A stretch of 64,000 nucleotides of DNA. Origin: UBA5336 sp039818165 (GTDB taxonomy: Bacteria; Pseudomonadota; Alphaproteobacteria; Caulobacterales; Hyphomonadaceae). The stretch covers positions 62,001-126,000 of the forward strand of contig JBCBUL010000001.1 in NCBI GenBank assembly GCA_039818165.1, written 5' to 3'. A program made the translations under genes and the position numbers. The notes beneath the pieces are model-generated. The model was given only the letters and a program-made list of their open reading frames with translations, was not told where the DNA came from and did no database searches. Shown piece after piece: positions 8,201 to 16,190 of the stretch (its first letter is position 1; each line of letters starts with the position of its first letter).

Positions 8201-9781
8201 GCGGAAGAAGTGGCTGAGCGGTCTGAATTCGTCGCTGAGCACCGCCGGCGCGGTGTCATCGCCCATGGAGCCAACAGCTTCCTTACCGGCCTCGACCATC
8301 GGCGAGAGGATCAGCTCGAGGGTTTCGAGCGTGAATCCGGCGGCCGCTTGCAGGCGCAAGCGCTTTTCCGTGTCGAACATGACCGGTTCCGGCCCAGGGC
8401 CAATTTCCTGGTCAAGCTCCCGAACCTTGCCCAGCCAATCTTCGAAGGGCTGCAAGCTGGCAAGCTCATCGACGATTTCTGCATGTTCGTAAAACTGTCC
8501 TGTTTCCAGGTTGGCCGCGATCATACCACCTGCTGGCACGTGCCCTTTCCGGGTGACAGCGTGATCCGACAGGGGGCACATTCCCGCTTCTGATCCAACA
8601 GCGAGGATGTTGTCGGACGTCAAAGCCCAGCGCAGCGGGCGAAGCCCGTTTCGATCCAGCCCTGCGACCGCCCAACGTCCGTCGAAGCTGCACACGGCCG
8701 CCGGGCCGTCCCACGGTTCCATAACTGAGTTGCAGTAGGCATAGAGCGCGGCGTGCTTGTCAGGAATGATCGACGCGCGTTTGGACCAGGCCTCTGGGAT
8801 CATCATGGCCTTGACCATTGGCCCTGAGCGCCCGCCCTTCACCATCATCTCATAAACGGCGTCCAGTGCGCCCGAATCCGATGAGTTTGGTGGAACCACC
8901 GGCTTCACATCGTCCACATGGCCGCCAAACCCCTTGGAAACCATACGGATTTCGTGGGATTTCATCCAATTGAGATTTCCCTGGAGCGTGTTGATCTCGC
9001 CATTGTGCGCCAAAATGCGGAAAGGCTGAGCAAGGCTCCATTGGGGGAATGTGTTCGTTGAGTAACGCTGGTGGTAGATCGCGAAGGCGCTCTCGAACCG
9101 TTCATCCTGCAGGTCGAGATAAAAAGCATCAATGTCCTGCGCCAGGAACATGCCTTTGTAGATCAGGGATTTCTGGCTCAGCGAACAGATATAGAAACTC
9201 GGAATACCTGCTTCTCGCGCGCGACGCTCGATCCGGCGGCGGCAGATATAGAGCGCGCGCTCAAGGTCTTCCTCGCTGCGGCCGCGATCATCGCGGAACA
9301 TGATCTGCTCGATCTCGGGACGTGTGTCGGCGGCTTTCTGGCCGATGACCGAAACATCGACGGGCGGTTGGCGCCAACCATAGATGTAGAACCCGAAATG
9401 CAGGATTTCGGTTTCTACGATTGTCCGGGCGCGCTCCTGCGCGGCAAGATCCGTGCGCGGCAGAAAGATTTGACCGACGCACACATCGACATCCGGGCGT
9501 GCATGGCCGGCGCGTTCGACTTGCTCTGCGAAAAAATCTTGGGGCACTTCAATGCGAATGCCCGCGCCATCACCGGTCTTGCCATCGGCATCAACCGCGC
9601 CCCGGTGCCAAACGTTTTTAAGCGCCTTGATGCCCATCTCGACGATTTCCCGACGGGGTCGCCCATCCAGAGCAGCGACAAGACCGACACCACAGGCATC
9701 GCGCTCATGGGTTGGATCATAGGCATGGGCCTCGATCAGGCGTTCGCGGTTGTCGAGGTAGGATTGGATTGAATGCGTCAT
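5258..9781 (-). CDS. gltB: Glutamate synthase (NADPH) large subunit
   Basis: GltB makes two glutamates from glutamine and 2-oxoglutarate with electrons from GltD. The 1,507 residues are normal. A short propeptide precedes the catalytic Cys30 in DACGVG, which begins the class-II amidotransferase domain. The central domain and the FMN-binding synthase domain follow (GEGGEVRARY and KPGEGGQLPGFKV near 900-980, GNVGGTGASPQTS further on). The 3Fe-4S cysteines lie in CIMVRQCHSNTCPVGVC, and the C-terminal beta-helix repeats contain NTCLYGATSGRLF. The start overlaps the GFA gene by 4 bp, and gltD is the first gene of the transcript. Confidence 0.98.
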   Translation of the reverse strand: MTHSIQSYLDNRERLIEAHAYDPTHERDACGVGLVAALDGRPRREIVEMGIKALKNVWHRGAVDADGKTGDGAGIRIEVPQDFFAEQVERAGHARPDVDVCVGQIFLPRTDLAAQERARTIVETEILHFGFYIYGWRQPPVDVSVIGQKAADTRPEIEQIMFRDDRGRSEEDLERALYICRRRIERRAREAGIPSFYICSLSQKSLIYKGMFLAQDIDAFYLDLQDERFESAFAIYHQRYSTNTFPQWSLAQPFRILAHNGEINTLQGNLNWMKSHEIRMVSKGFGGHVDDVKPVVPPNSSDSGALDAVYEMMVKGGRSGPMVKAMMIPEAWSKRASIIPDKHAALYAYCNSVMEPWDGPAAVCSFDGRWAVAGLDRNGLRPLRWALTSDNILAVGSEAGMCPLSDHAVTRKGHVPAGGMIAANLETGQFYEHAEIVDELASLQPFEDWLGKVRELDQEIGPGPEPVMFDTEKRLRLQAAAGFTLETLELILSPMVEAGKEAVGSMGDDTAPAVLSDEFRPLSHFFRQNFSQVTNPPIDPLREARVMSLKTRFKNLGNVLATDETQQDVLVLESPVLTTGMYERLRSLLGSQVTEIDCTFDADAATGNGRTLKEALDRIRSEAEDAVRAGHEHIVLTDEHAGEGRVAIPMILATGAVHGHLVSQGLRTFCSITVRSAECLDTHYFAVLVGVGATCVNAYLAQESIAERHERGLFGEIGLGQAVLNYKRAIEGGLLKILSKMGISVISSYRGGYNFEALGLSRALVADYFPGMTSRISGLGLAGIEENVVSRHEQAFDEDVVALPVGGFYRLRARSEPHALDGNLIHTLQAACDTGRFDTFKKYADAVNARPPIQLRDLLDFKPAGRAIPVEDIQSINEIRKRFVTPGMSLGALSPEAHGTLNVAMNRIGAKSVSGEGGEVRARYQPLPNGDNMNSAVKQVASGRFGVTAEYLNQCREIEIKVAQGAKPGEGGQLPGFKVTEFIAKNRHSTPGVTLISPPPHHDIYSIEDLAQLIYDLKQINPDARVCVKLVARSGVGTVAAGVAKAKADVILIAGNVGGTGASPQTSIKHAGLPWELGLAEAHQVLSLNNLRDKVTLRTDGGLRTGRDIVKAAMLGAEEYGIGTASLVAMGCIMVRQCHSNTCPVGVCTQDPELIKKFTGNPDKVVNLMSFIAEDVRQILAELGLPSLDAAIGRTDLLAQVSRGAAHLDDLDLNPLLVQVDTAEPVRYAPTRREPVPDTLDAQILRDAEPFFARGEKMQLQYGVQNVQRAIGARCSSHIVRNFGEKELPEGRLLIRLEGSAGQSLGAFSVQGLTLDVTGDANDYVGKGLSGATVQLRPTARLATDASDHTIIGNTCLYGATSGRLFAAGKAGVRFAVRNSGAEAVVEATGANGCEYMTGGAIAILGEVGDNFGAGMTGGVAWAWDPENRFEKVANPDSIDWHPLSEMPNQHVERFETLVREHAERTGSQHATNLLDDWDKTLSETVMVVPKEVASRILAPETVEAVA

Positions 9782-10218
9782 TTTTGGTTTTGCTTTTCCA
9801 TATACGCTTCAAAGCGTTTCATCATGTCTGCGCCCGTGAACCGTGGGGCATCGGTGTCGAAGCGGTAGTAGTCGGGTTGTTCGTCCACAAAGATTTCCTC
9901 ATGGATCGACAGGCCCTTGGGCAGATCGAATAGGCCAGCTTGGGCGCCGTAGGGCTCAGCTTCGGCTTTCAGCTTGTAGTAAAGCTTCGAGCCGCAAATC
10001 TTGCAGAATGCGCGCTCGGCGAAGTCTGAGCTCTCATAGACACCAATGTGTTCATGTCCCGACACGATGCTCACGCCATCGGCGAACATGACCGACATGG
10101 CCGGTCCGCCATGCCAGCGACGGCACATGTCGCAATGGCAAATCTCAACCTTTGGCGCACCGTGCCCCTCAAGCTGTACCGCGCCGCAAAGGCAATGACC
10201 CTGATAAGTATCCGTCAT
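9778..10218 (-). CDS. GFA family protein (glutathione-dependent formaldehyde-activating-like)
   Basis: This 146-residue protein has the GFA/CENP-V zinc fold: GHCLCGAVQ near the N-terminus, CHCDMCRRW about 20 residues later, and FCKICGSKLYYK near residue 80, together providing the two zinc sites. The founding member adds formaldehyde to glutathione, but most family members have no proven function. The gene sits inside the glutamate synthase operon, 9 bp after gltD and overlapping gltB by 4 bp, so it is almost certainly co-translated with them. That location is unusual and is the best clue to its role. Confidence 0.88.
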   Translation of the reverse strand: MTDTYQGHCLCGAVQLEGHGAPKVEICHCDMCRRWHGGPAMSVMFADGVSIVSGHEHIGVYESSDFAERAFCKICGSKLYYKLKAEAEPYGAQAGLFDLPKGLSIHEEIFVDEQPDYYRFDTDAPRFTGADMMKRFEAYMEKQNQK

Positions 10219-10227
10219 CGCGCGTTC

Positions 10228-11679
10228 CTATTCTGCAGCGACGAGCGGCGCTTCAGCCTTGGCGGCGGCGCGCATGTACGCGTGCATCGCGTCGGCGGCG
10301 TCGCGGCCATCCTTGATGGCCCAGACCACGAGGGACGCGCCGCGGACAATATCTCCCGCCGCGAAAACGCCTTTGAGATTGGTCATCATGGACGCGAAAT
10401 CGATACGAACTGCGCCCCAACGGTTCACGGTGAGGGTCGGCTCGTCGAAAAGTGCTGGCAGGTCTTCGGGATCAAATCCGAGGGCCTTGATCACCATGTC
10501 GGCTTTGACGTCGAACGTCTCTCCGGTTTTTTCCGGCGATTGGCGCCCGGATGCGTCGACCGGCCCCAGCTTCATGCGAGCCGCGCGAACCGCTTTCAAC
10601 TTGCCAGCTTTCGTGTCCAGAATCGCTTCTGGCGCCGCAAGCCATTCAAACTTCACGCCTTCTTCTTCAGCGTTCTCGACCTCGCGCTGGCTTCCTGGCA
10701 TGTTGCCGCGGTCGCGGCGATAGAGACAGGTTACGGACTTTGCGCCCTGGCGCACGGCGGTTCGCACGCAGTCCATTGCCGTATCCCCGCCACCGATCAC
10801 AACAATGCGCTTTCCTTTGGCATTGAGGGTGCCGTCATCCCAATCAGGCACGGCATCGCCGAAGTTCTTGCGGTTTGAGGCCGTCAGGAAGTCTAGTGCC
10901 GGAAATACGGCGCCGTGGCCGATGCCCGGCACTTTCAGGTCGCGTGCCTTGTAAACGCCGGTTGCGATCAGCACGCTGTCATGGCGGCCGCGCAAGTCTG
11001 AGAACGTCAGGTCCGTGCCAATTTCCGTGTTGTAGACAAATTTAATACCGGCATCTTCGAGGCGTTTCAGGCGGCGCTCTACAACGTGTTTTTCAAGCTT
11101 GAAGCCTGGAATCCCGTAGGTAAGAAGGCCGCCGCCGCGGTCATATCGGTCGTAAACGGTAACGTCATAACCCTTGCGTCGCAGCTCCTCGGCGGCTGCG
11201 AGCCCGGCTGGGCCTGCGCCAACAATTCCTGTCGATTGCCCCCTCGGACGCCCGGGCTTGATGGGCCGGACCCAGCCATTGTCCCAGGCTTTTTCGGTGA
11301 TGTGCTTTTCCATGGCGCCGATCGTTACGGTGCCGTGGCCGGATTGTTCGATGGTGCAAATGCCTTCGCACAGGCGGTCTTGGGGACATATCCGCCCGCA
11401 GATTTCAGGCATGTTATTGGTGGCTGAGGAGACCTGGTAGGCCTCTTCCATCCGCCCCTCAGCGGCCAGCATCAACCAATCTGGGATGTTGTTCTGCAAG
11501 GGGCAGCCCTGTTGACAGAAGGGGACCCCACACTGACTGCATCGACCCGCCTGGGCTTCAGCGGCCTCCGGAGAATAGGTGTCGTAGATCTCCTGAAAGT
11601 CGACCGCGCGCGTCTCCACATCGCGTTTCGCCGGCATTGACCGGTCCACACGCGTGAATTTCAGCATCTTCTGCGCCAT
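10228..11679 (-). CDS. gltD: Glutamate synthase small subunit
   Basis: GltD takes electrons from NADPH to FAD and passes them through 4Fe-4S clusters to GltB. The 483-residue protein has the N-terminal cluster cysteines (CSQCGVPFCQQGCP and CGRICPQDRLCEGIC), an FAD Rossmann site (GAGPAGLAAAEELRRKG near 150), an NADPH site (VVIGGGDTAMDCVR near 290) and a C-terminal FAD motif FAAGDIVRG. The ATG at 11679 (MAQKMLKF) is preferred over an upstream one because it has an AGGCAGGA ribosome site and matches family starts. It is the first gene of gltD-GFA-gltB. Confidence 0.97.
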   Translation of the reverse strand: MAQKMLKFTRVDRSMPAKRDVETRAVDFQEIYDTYSPEAAEAQAGRCSQCGVPFCQQGCPLQNNIPDWLMLAAEGRMEEAYQVSSATNNMPEICGRICPQDRLCEGICTIEQSGHGTVTIGAMEKHITEKAWDNGWVRPIKPGRPRGQSTGIVGAGPAGLAAAEELRRKGYDVTVYDRYDRGGGLLTYGIPGFKLEKHVVERRLKRLEDAGIKFVYNTEIGTDLTFSDLRGRHDSVLIATGVYKARDLKVPGIGHGAVFPALDFLTASNRKNFGDAVPDWDDGTLNAKGKRIVVIGGGDTAMDCVRTAVRQGAKSVTCLYRRDRGNMPGSQREVENAEEEGVKFEWLAAPEAILDTKAGKLKAVRAARMKLGPVDASGRQSPEKTGETFDVKADMVIKALGFDPEDLPALFDEPTLTVNRWGAVRIDFASMMTNLKGVFAAGDIVRGASLVVWAIKDGRDAADAMHAYMRAAAKAEAPLVAAE

Positions 11680-11706
11680 GACATCCTGCCTTTTGGGTGA
11701 TGATAC

Positions 11707-11736
11707 CCTATAATGGGCTCCAAGCGCGCCGCACAA
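11707..11736 (-). promoter_or_regulatory. Possible sigma-70 promoter of the glutamate synthase operon
   Basis: On the minus strand TTGTGC (11736-11731) and TATAGG (11712-11707) are separated by 18 bp, 28 bp upstream of the gltD start codon. A small inverted repeat (AAGGCA-aaaac-TGCCTT, 11735-11751) overlaps the -35 side and could be an operator. This is a by-eye match only. Confidence 0.3.
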
Positions 11737-11933
11737 GGCAAAAACTGCCTTTACGTATCGAAATGAGCTTCAATAGATTGTGCGCTTGCTCGCATCGGCA
11801 AATCAGCGTGTATGGGGCCCGTATAAATATATCAGTACAATACACTTAGGCCTTGCGGTTGTTCCCGGCATGGAAGCTGCCTATCAGGTGAGCGTCCGTC
11901 CTTCGGGCGATCCACAAGAGGACACTGCACTCC

Positions 11934-12779
11934 ATGTCACTATTGCAACTTGTTCTCCTGTCGTTGGTTCAGGGCGTAACAGAATGGCTGCCGATTTCTT
12001 CGTCTGCGCACCTGATCCTGCTGCATGATGCGTTTGGCTCCTCGGAAGACAGCCTTCTCATCGATGCCATGGCGCATTTCGGAACGCTCTTCGCCATGCT
12101 GCTCTACTTTCGTCAGGATGTTGCGCGGGCCTTTGTGGGCGGACTGGAACTCCTGGGCATTGGGCGTCAAGCTGGCAATCGACTGTCTGAGCGGGCGCGA
12201 CTGGCGCTTTTCATCATTATCGCAACACCCTTTGGTGTGGCGGCAGGATTGGCGTTCGAACTGTCCGGCGACAGCGTCCAAGCGGCGCTGCGGAGCCCAG
12301 AGACAATTGCCATGTCGACCATCGTCTTTGCGATCGCTCTGCTTCTGGCTGACTACCTCGGCAAACGCGTTCGCAATCAGGAAGACATGCTGCCGCGCGA
12401 TGCCATGCTCATCGGCGCCTCGCAAATGCTGGCCTTCATCCCGGGCACGTCTCGCTCGGGGATCACGATGACCGCCGCGCTGGCGCTGGGGTTCAAGCGC
12501 ACGGAGGCGGCGCGGTTCGCCATGCTGGTCGGCGCGCCTCTTATCTTCGCGGTAGGCCTGCGAGCGGTTTTAGGATTGGCGACCGGAGAGGCCGCGGGAG
12601 CCAGCTTGAATGAGGGTCTCATCGTGGCAGGGCTCTCATTCGTATCTGGATATGTATCCATCTGGGGGCTGATGGCCTTACTGGAGCGGATGAGCTTTCT
12701 GCCCTTCGTGATCTACCGGCTCCTGCTTGGGGCCGCGATCCTGGCGATCAGCCCCACCTTTATCGGGCTTTTTGGATAA
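11934..12779 (+). CDS. uppP: Undecaprenyl-diphosphatase (UppP/BacA)
   Basis: UppP removes a phosphate from undecaprenyl pyrophosphate at the inner membrane, recycling the lipid carrier for peptidoglycan and polysaccharide synthesis and giving some bacitracin tolerance. The 281-residue protein is a multi-spanning membrane protein. It carries both family signatures, QGVTEWLPISSSAHL at residues 13-27 and PGTSRSGITMTAAL near residue 171, where the conserved Glu, His, Ser and Arg act. A GAGGAC ribosome site precedes the ATG. The gene stands alone, and a long inverted repeat begins 2 bp after its stop. Confidence 0.97.
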   Translation: MSLLQLVLLSLVQGVTEWLPISSSAHLILLHDAFGSSEDSLLIDAMAHFGTLFAMLLYFRQDVARAFVGGLELLGIGRQAGNRLSERARLALFIIIATPFGVAAGLAFELSGDSVQAALRSPETIAMSTIVFAIALLLADYLGKRVRNQEDMLPRDAMLIGASQMLAFIPGTSRSGITMTAALALGFKRTEAARFAMLVGAPLIFAVGLRAVLGLATGEAAGASLNEGLIVAGLSFVSGYVSIWGLMALLERMSFLPFVIYRLLLGAAILAISPTFIGLFG

Positions 12780-12780
12780 C

Positions 12781-12893
12781 GAGCTCGCCCACGCAGGCGA
12801 AGCGACCACGCCAAGTGGCGCAAGGCATGGCGAAATCTCCGCCCGTCCTCGCGCCACCCGCCTCGCAGTCGCGTCCCTCGCCTGCGTGAGCTC
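12781..12893. repeat. Long imperfect inverted repeat after uppP
   Basis: Outer arms are GAGCTC-gccc-ACGCAGGCGA (12781-12800) and TCGCCTGCGTGAGCTC (12878-12893), with a 4-nt bulge on the left. An inner pair, GTGGCGC (12815-12821) and GCGCCAC (12851-12857), extends it. The whole could fold into one 113-nt stem with internal loops. There is no T tract and no ORF of note. It may be a REP-like element, a transcript 3' end or a structured RNA. Confidence 0.5.
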
Positions 12894-13046
12894 TGTCTGG
12901 AGTGATCAAGCACTCGAAACACGGTCATGACAGGCACGTAATGGGGCAGGGCGAAGGCCAAGTCTAAACTTTGTGTAATGTTATCCGCGCGCCCTCCGAC
13001 CGTTTGGTATCTGGACAAACGATTGATGGCTGGGCCAGGTGCTCAG

Positions 13047-14750
13047 ATGACCAACGTTTTCTCGCGCCTCGTCGCCCCAATTGCTGCCCTTTCAGCCTTT
13101 GCACTTTCAGCCTGTGGGACAGGCAATCCGCCCACGGGGCCAGACTCCGCTTTGCCAGAGCCATTCACCGATATGGCCGTCGCTTACACCGGGGGTGTGA
13201 TTTATACGGGCAATCCAGACCAGCCTGTTGCGAGCATGGTGCTCGCGGATGCGGCTGGCCGGATTACAGATGTGATCAGCTTTGAAGAGAATGTGTCTTA
13301 TGTGTTGTCACCCCAGATTTCAGTGATTGATCTGGAGGGGGCATTCATGTTCCCCGGCTTTGTCGACAGCCATGCCCATCTGTCCGGTATCGGTGAACGT
13401 GAACTGAGCCTGGATCTCGCGGGCACCGCATCGCTGGTCGAGCTCGTTACCCGGGTTGAGGCGGAAGTCGACAGTCTGGATGCCGGCCGCGTGTTGGTGG
13501 GGCGGGGCTGGATCGAAACGGTCTGGCCGGAAGGGCGTATGCCTTTGGCGGCAGACCTGGATGCGGTGGCGCCGAACCATCCGGTTATCCTCACACGCGC
13601 CGATGGCCATGCCCTGGTCGCGAACACGGCAGCGCTCGCGGCCGTAGGCGTTTCCGCGGACACGCCGGATCCGGAGGGCGGGCGGATCGAGCGCGATGCC
13701 GACGGAGCAGCCACCGGTCTCCTCATCGATACTGCCATGGGCCTTGTCGCGCCGCTCATTGCTGCGCCCACGGAAGCGGATGTGCTCGCCAAGCTTGAGA
13801 CGGGTGCTTCGGTTTATGCCAGCCGCGGCTGGACAGGTCTTCACAACATGTCCGTCACCGCCCAGGAGGCCCGGCTCATGGCCCAGCTGAGCGGTGAGGG
13901 GCGGCTGCCCATCCGCGTGCACAATGGAGTGGTGCCAGAAGCGTTCGATCTGGCTGGCGCGCGCGACCATGAGACCGGCACGATCACCAATCGTGCTGTC
14001 AAACTCTACATGGATGGTGCGCTTGGGTCTCGCGGCGCACAACTTATCGCGCCCTATGCGGACCGGCCGGGCGAGCGTGGCCTGAGCCTGACCAGCGACG
14101 CCGATTTGCGCGCATTCATTGAACGCGCCGCCGAAGCCAATGTTCAACTGGCGATCCACGCGATTGGTGACCTGGCCAATCGCCGCGTTGTCGAAGCCTG
14201 TGAGGAAACCGGATTGTGTGCTGGCCAACGCTGGCGCATCGAGCACGCCCAGATCATTGCCCCGGAGGACCTGCCGCGCCTTTCTGAGCAGGGCTTGATC
14301 GCTTCCATGCAGCCATCCCATGCGATCGGTGATCTCTTTTTCGCCCCTGACAGGCTGGGGCTTGATCGCCTCGACGGTGCCTATGCCTGGGCCGACTTGC
14401 TTGTGGAAGGCACGGTGATTGCGGGTGGTTCGGATGCGCCGGTGGAAGTTGGCTCACCGCTGATCGAGTTTTATGCCGCCGTGGCGCGAACCAGCCTGGA
14501 CGGATTTCAGGGCGAGGGCTGGCATCCCGAACAGGCCGTCATGCGGGACGAGGCGCTGGCGATGTTCACGTCAGCGCCTGCCTTTGCCAGTTTTCAGGAA
14601 GATGATTTGGGCACGATCGAAGTGGGAAAGTGGGCCGATTTCACCGTGTTTGACCGGGATCTGATGACCATCCCAGCCCCGGAAATCCTGGAAGCGGAAG
14701 CTGTGATGACAGTGGTGAAGGGCGACGTGATTTTCCGCCGGTTGGAGTAG
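13047..14750 (+). CDS. Amidohydrolase family lipoprotein (YtcJ-like)
   Basis: From the ATG at 13047 the protein is 567 residues, beginning with a lipoprotein signal ending LSACG, so it should be lipid-anchored outside the cytoplasm. The rest is an Amidohydro_3 TIM-barrel hydrolase: metal-site DSHAHLSG, AIHAIGDLANRRVVEAC, the IEHAQII histidine strand, and GSDAPVE near the end. Such metal-dependent enzymes hydrolyse amide or cyclic C-N bonds, and the substrate here is unknown. Upstream ATGs at 12978 and 13026 would extend the N-terminus before the signal peptide and are less likely. The PLP decarboxylase follows after 6 bp. Confidence 0.88.
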   Translation: MTNVFSRLVAPIAALSAFALSACGTGNPPTGPDSALPEPFTDMAVAYTGGVIYTGNPDQPVASMVLADAAGRITDVISFEENVSYVLSPQISVIDLEGAFMFPGFVDSHAHLSGIGERELSLDLAGTASLVELVTRVEAEVDSLDAGRVLVGRGWIETVWPEGRMPLAADLDAVAPNHPVILTRADGHALVANTAALAAVGVSADTPDPEGGRIERDADGAATGLLIDTAMGLVAPLIAAPTEADVLAKLETGASVYASRGWTGLHNMSVTAQEARLMAQLSGEGRLPIRVHNGVVPEAFDLAGARDHETGTITNRAVKLYMDGALGSRGAQLIAPYADRPGERGLSLTSDADLRAFIERAAEANVQLAIHAIGDLANRRVVEACEETGLCAGQRWRIEHAQIIAPEDLPRLSEQGLIASMQPSHAIGDLFFAPDRLGLDRLDGAYAWADLLVEGTVIAGGSDAPVEVGSPLIEFYAAVARTSLDGFQGEGWHPEQAVMRDEALAMFTSAPAFASFQEDDLGTIEVGKWADFTVFDRDLMTIPAPEILEAEAVMTVVKGDVIFRRLE

Positions 14751-14756
14751 GAAATC

Positions 14757-16190
14757 TTGACCGACAAAGACCCGCTGTCCCTGGACCCGATCGATTGGGA
14801 CGCCTTTCGCACGCGTGCCCATGACATGCTCGACCGTGCGCTGGACCACATGCAGGGTTCTGGAACGGGACGTGTCTGGACGCCGGTTCCAGAGACATTG
14901 AGCACGGAACTGGATGTTCCTCTGCCGCGCGAACCTAGTGCGCCGGACGCCCTCTTGGCCGACATCATGCCCCATGGCGTAGGCAACACCCATCCTCGCT
15001 TCTTTGGCTGGGTCCACGGCGCGGGCACGCCGGCGCAGATGCTGCCTGCGATGGTTGAAGCGGCGATGAACGCGAACTGCGGCGGGCGGGACCATGTGGG
15101 ATTGCGTGTCGAGCGTCAGGTGATCTCCTGGATGACGGAGTTGTTTGGGTTTCCGTCGGGTGCGGGCGGTCTTGTCGTCTCTGGCACCAGTATGGCGACG
15201 CTAATTGCCTTGAAGGCCGCGCGCGACCACGCATTGGCGGGGAGCAGCCGCTCCGAGGGCGTGTCTGGCGCGAGACTGGTGGGTTACACGTCGAGTGAGG
15301 CCCATTCCTGCGTGGCGCGGGACTTCGACACGCTGGGCCTCGGCACCGAGGCGCTTCGCAGAGTGCCAGTCACGGACGCATTCGAAATGGATGTGGAGGC
15401 GCTAAGCGAAGCAATCGCCGCGGACAGGAAAGCCGGGTATTCGCCATTCTGCATCATCGGAACAGCAGGCACGGTGAATACAGGCGCCATCGACCCTTTG
15501 GCGGAGTTGGCGGCACTGGCCCGGGCGGAAGGTCTTTGGTTGCATGTGGACGGTGCCTTCGGTGCATGTGCCCAGATGGCGCCTGCCCTTGCGCCGCGCC
15601 TATCAGGTATTAAGCAAGCTGACAGTCTTGCCTTTGATTTCCATAAATGGATGCACGTGACCTATGATGCGGGCTGCGTCCTGTTTCGTGACCAGTCCCG
15701 ACAAGCGGCCGCGTTTGCAAACCGACCGGATTATCTGGCCGGGGAATCGCGGGGCCTCGCAGCGGGCGCGCCATGGCCCGTCGATCTCGGGCCTGAACTG
15801 TCGCGGGGCTTTCGAGCACTCAAGGTTTGGGCGCAGCTGACCGAATTTGGAACCAATCGCCTGGGCGCCCTCGTCCAACGCAATTGCGATCAGGCGGCTT
15901 TCCTTGCCGACCGTGTGGATGAAATCGAGGAACTGGAGCGTTTGGCGCCGGTTTCGCTCCAGATCGTTTGCTTCCGCGTCAAACGGCGGGGGCTCAGCGA
16001 AACTGAATTGGACGCGCTGAACCGCGAGATTGTGATCGGGTTGCAAGAAGAGGGGCGCGCTGCACCGTCAACCACGCGCATTAATGGAAAGCTCGCGATC
16101 CGTGTAAACCTCACAAATCACAGGACACATCAGGACGATCTTGAGGGTTTCCTGCAGGACGTCCTGACGATGAGTCGGTCGTTGACCTAG
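14757..16190 (+). CDS. Pyridoxal-dependent decarboxylase (aromatic amino acid decarboxylase family)
   Basis: The 477-residue protein fits group II PLP decarboxylases. It shows TSSEAHSCV for cofactor contacts, HVDGAFGA (263-270) with the aspartate that pairs with the pyridine nitrogen, and FHKWMHV with the Schiff-base Lys297. Candidate substrates include aromatic amino acids, glutamate and related acids, and the sequence does not decide. A TTG start at 14757 is used because a GGAGTAGGA ribosome site precedes it and the next ATG would cut into the conserved N-terminus. It is probably co-transcribed with the amidohydrolase. Its TAG stop overlaps that of the alternative oxidase gene at CTAG. Confidence 0.9.
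   Translation: MTDKDPLSLDPIDWDAFRTRAHDMLDRALDHMQGSGTGRVWTPVPETLSTELDVPLPREPSAPDALLADIMPHGVGNTHPRFFGWVHGAGTPAQMLPAMVEAAMNANCGGRDHVGLRVERQVISWMTELFGFPSGAGGLVVSGTSMATLIALKAARDHALAGSSRSEGVSGARLVGYTSSEAHSCVARDFDTLGLGTEALRRVPVTDAFEMDVEALSEAIAADRKAGYSPFCIIGTAGTVNTGAIDPLAELAALARAEGLWLHVDGAFGACAQMAPALAPRLSGIKQADSLAFDFHKWMHVTYDAGCVLFRDQSRQAAAFANRPDYLAGESRGLAAGAPWPVDLGPELSRGFRALKVWAQLTEFGTNRLGALVQRNCDQAAFLADRVDEIEELERLAPVSLQIVCFRVKRRGLSETELDALNREIVIGLQEEGRAAPSTTRINGKLAIRVNLTNHRTHQDDLEGFLQDVLTMSRSLT

Noticed and set aside
7655..8593. Long plus-strand open frame (312 codons) inside gltB
   Set aside because: It lies antisense to the clear gltB coding sequence, has no recognisable domain and no ribosome site, and is expected from GC-rich codon use.
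13320..14321. Long minus-strand open frame (333 codons) across the amidohydrolase
   Set aside because: The plus-strand amidohydrolase has intact metal-binding motifs, so this is a mirror frame with no supporting features.
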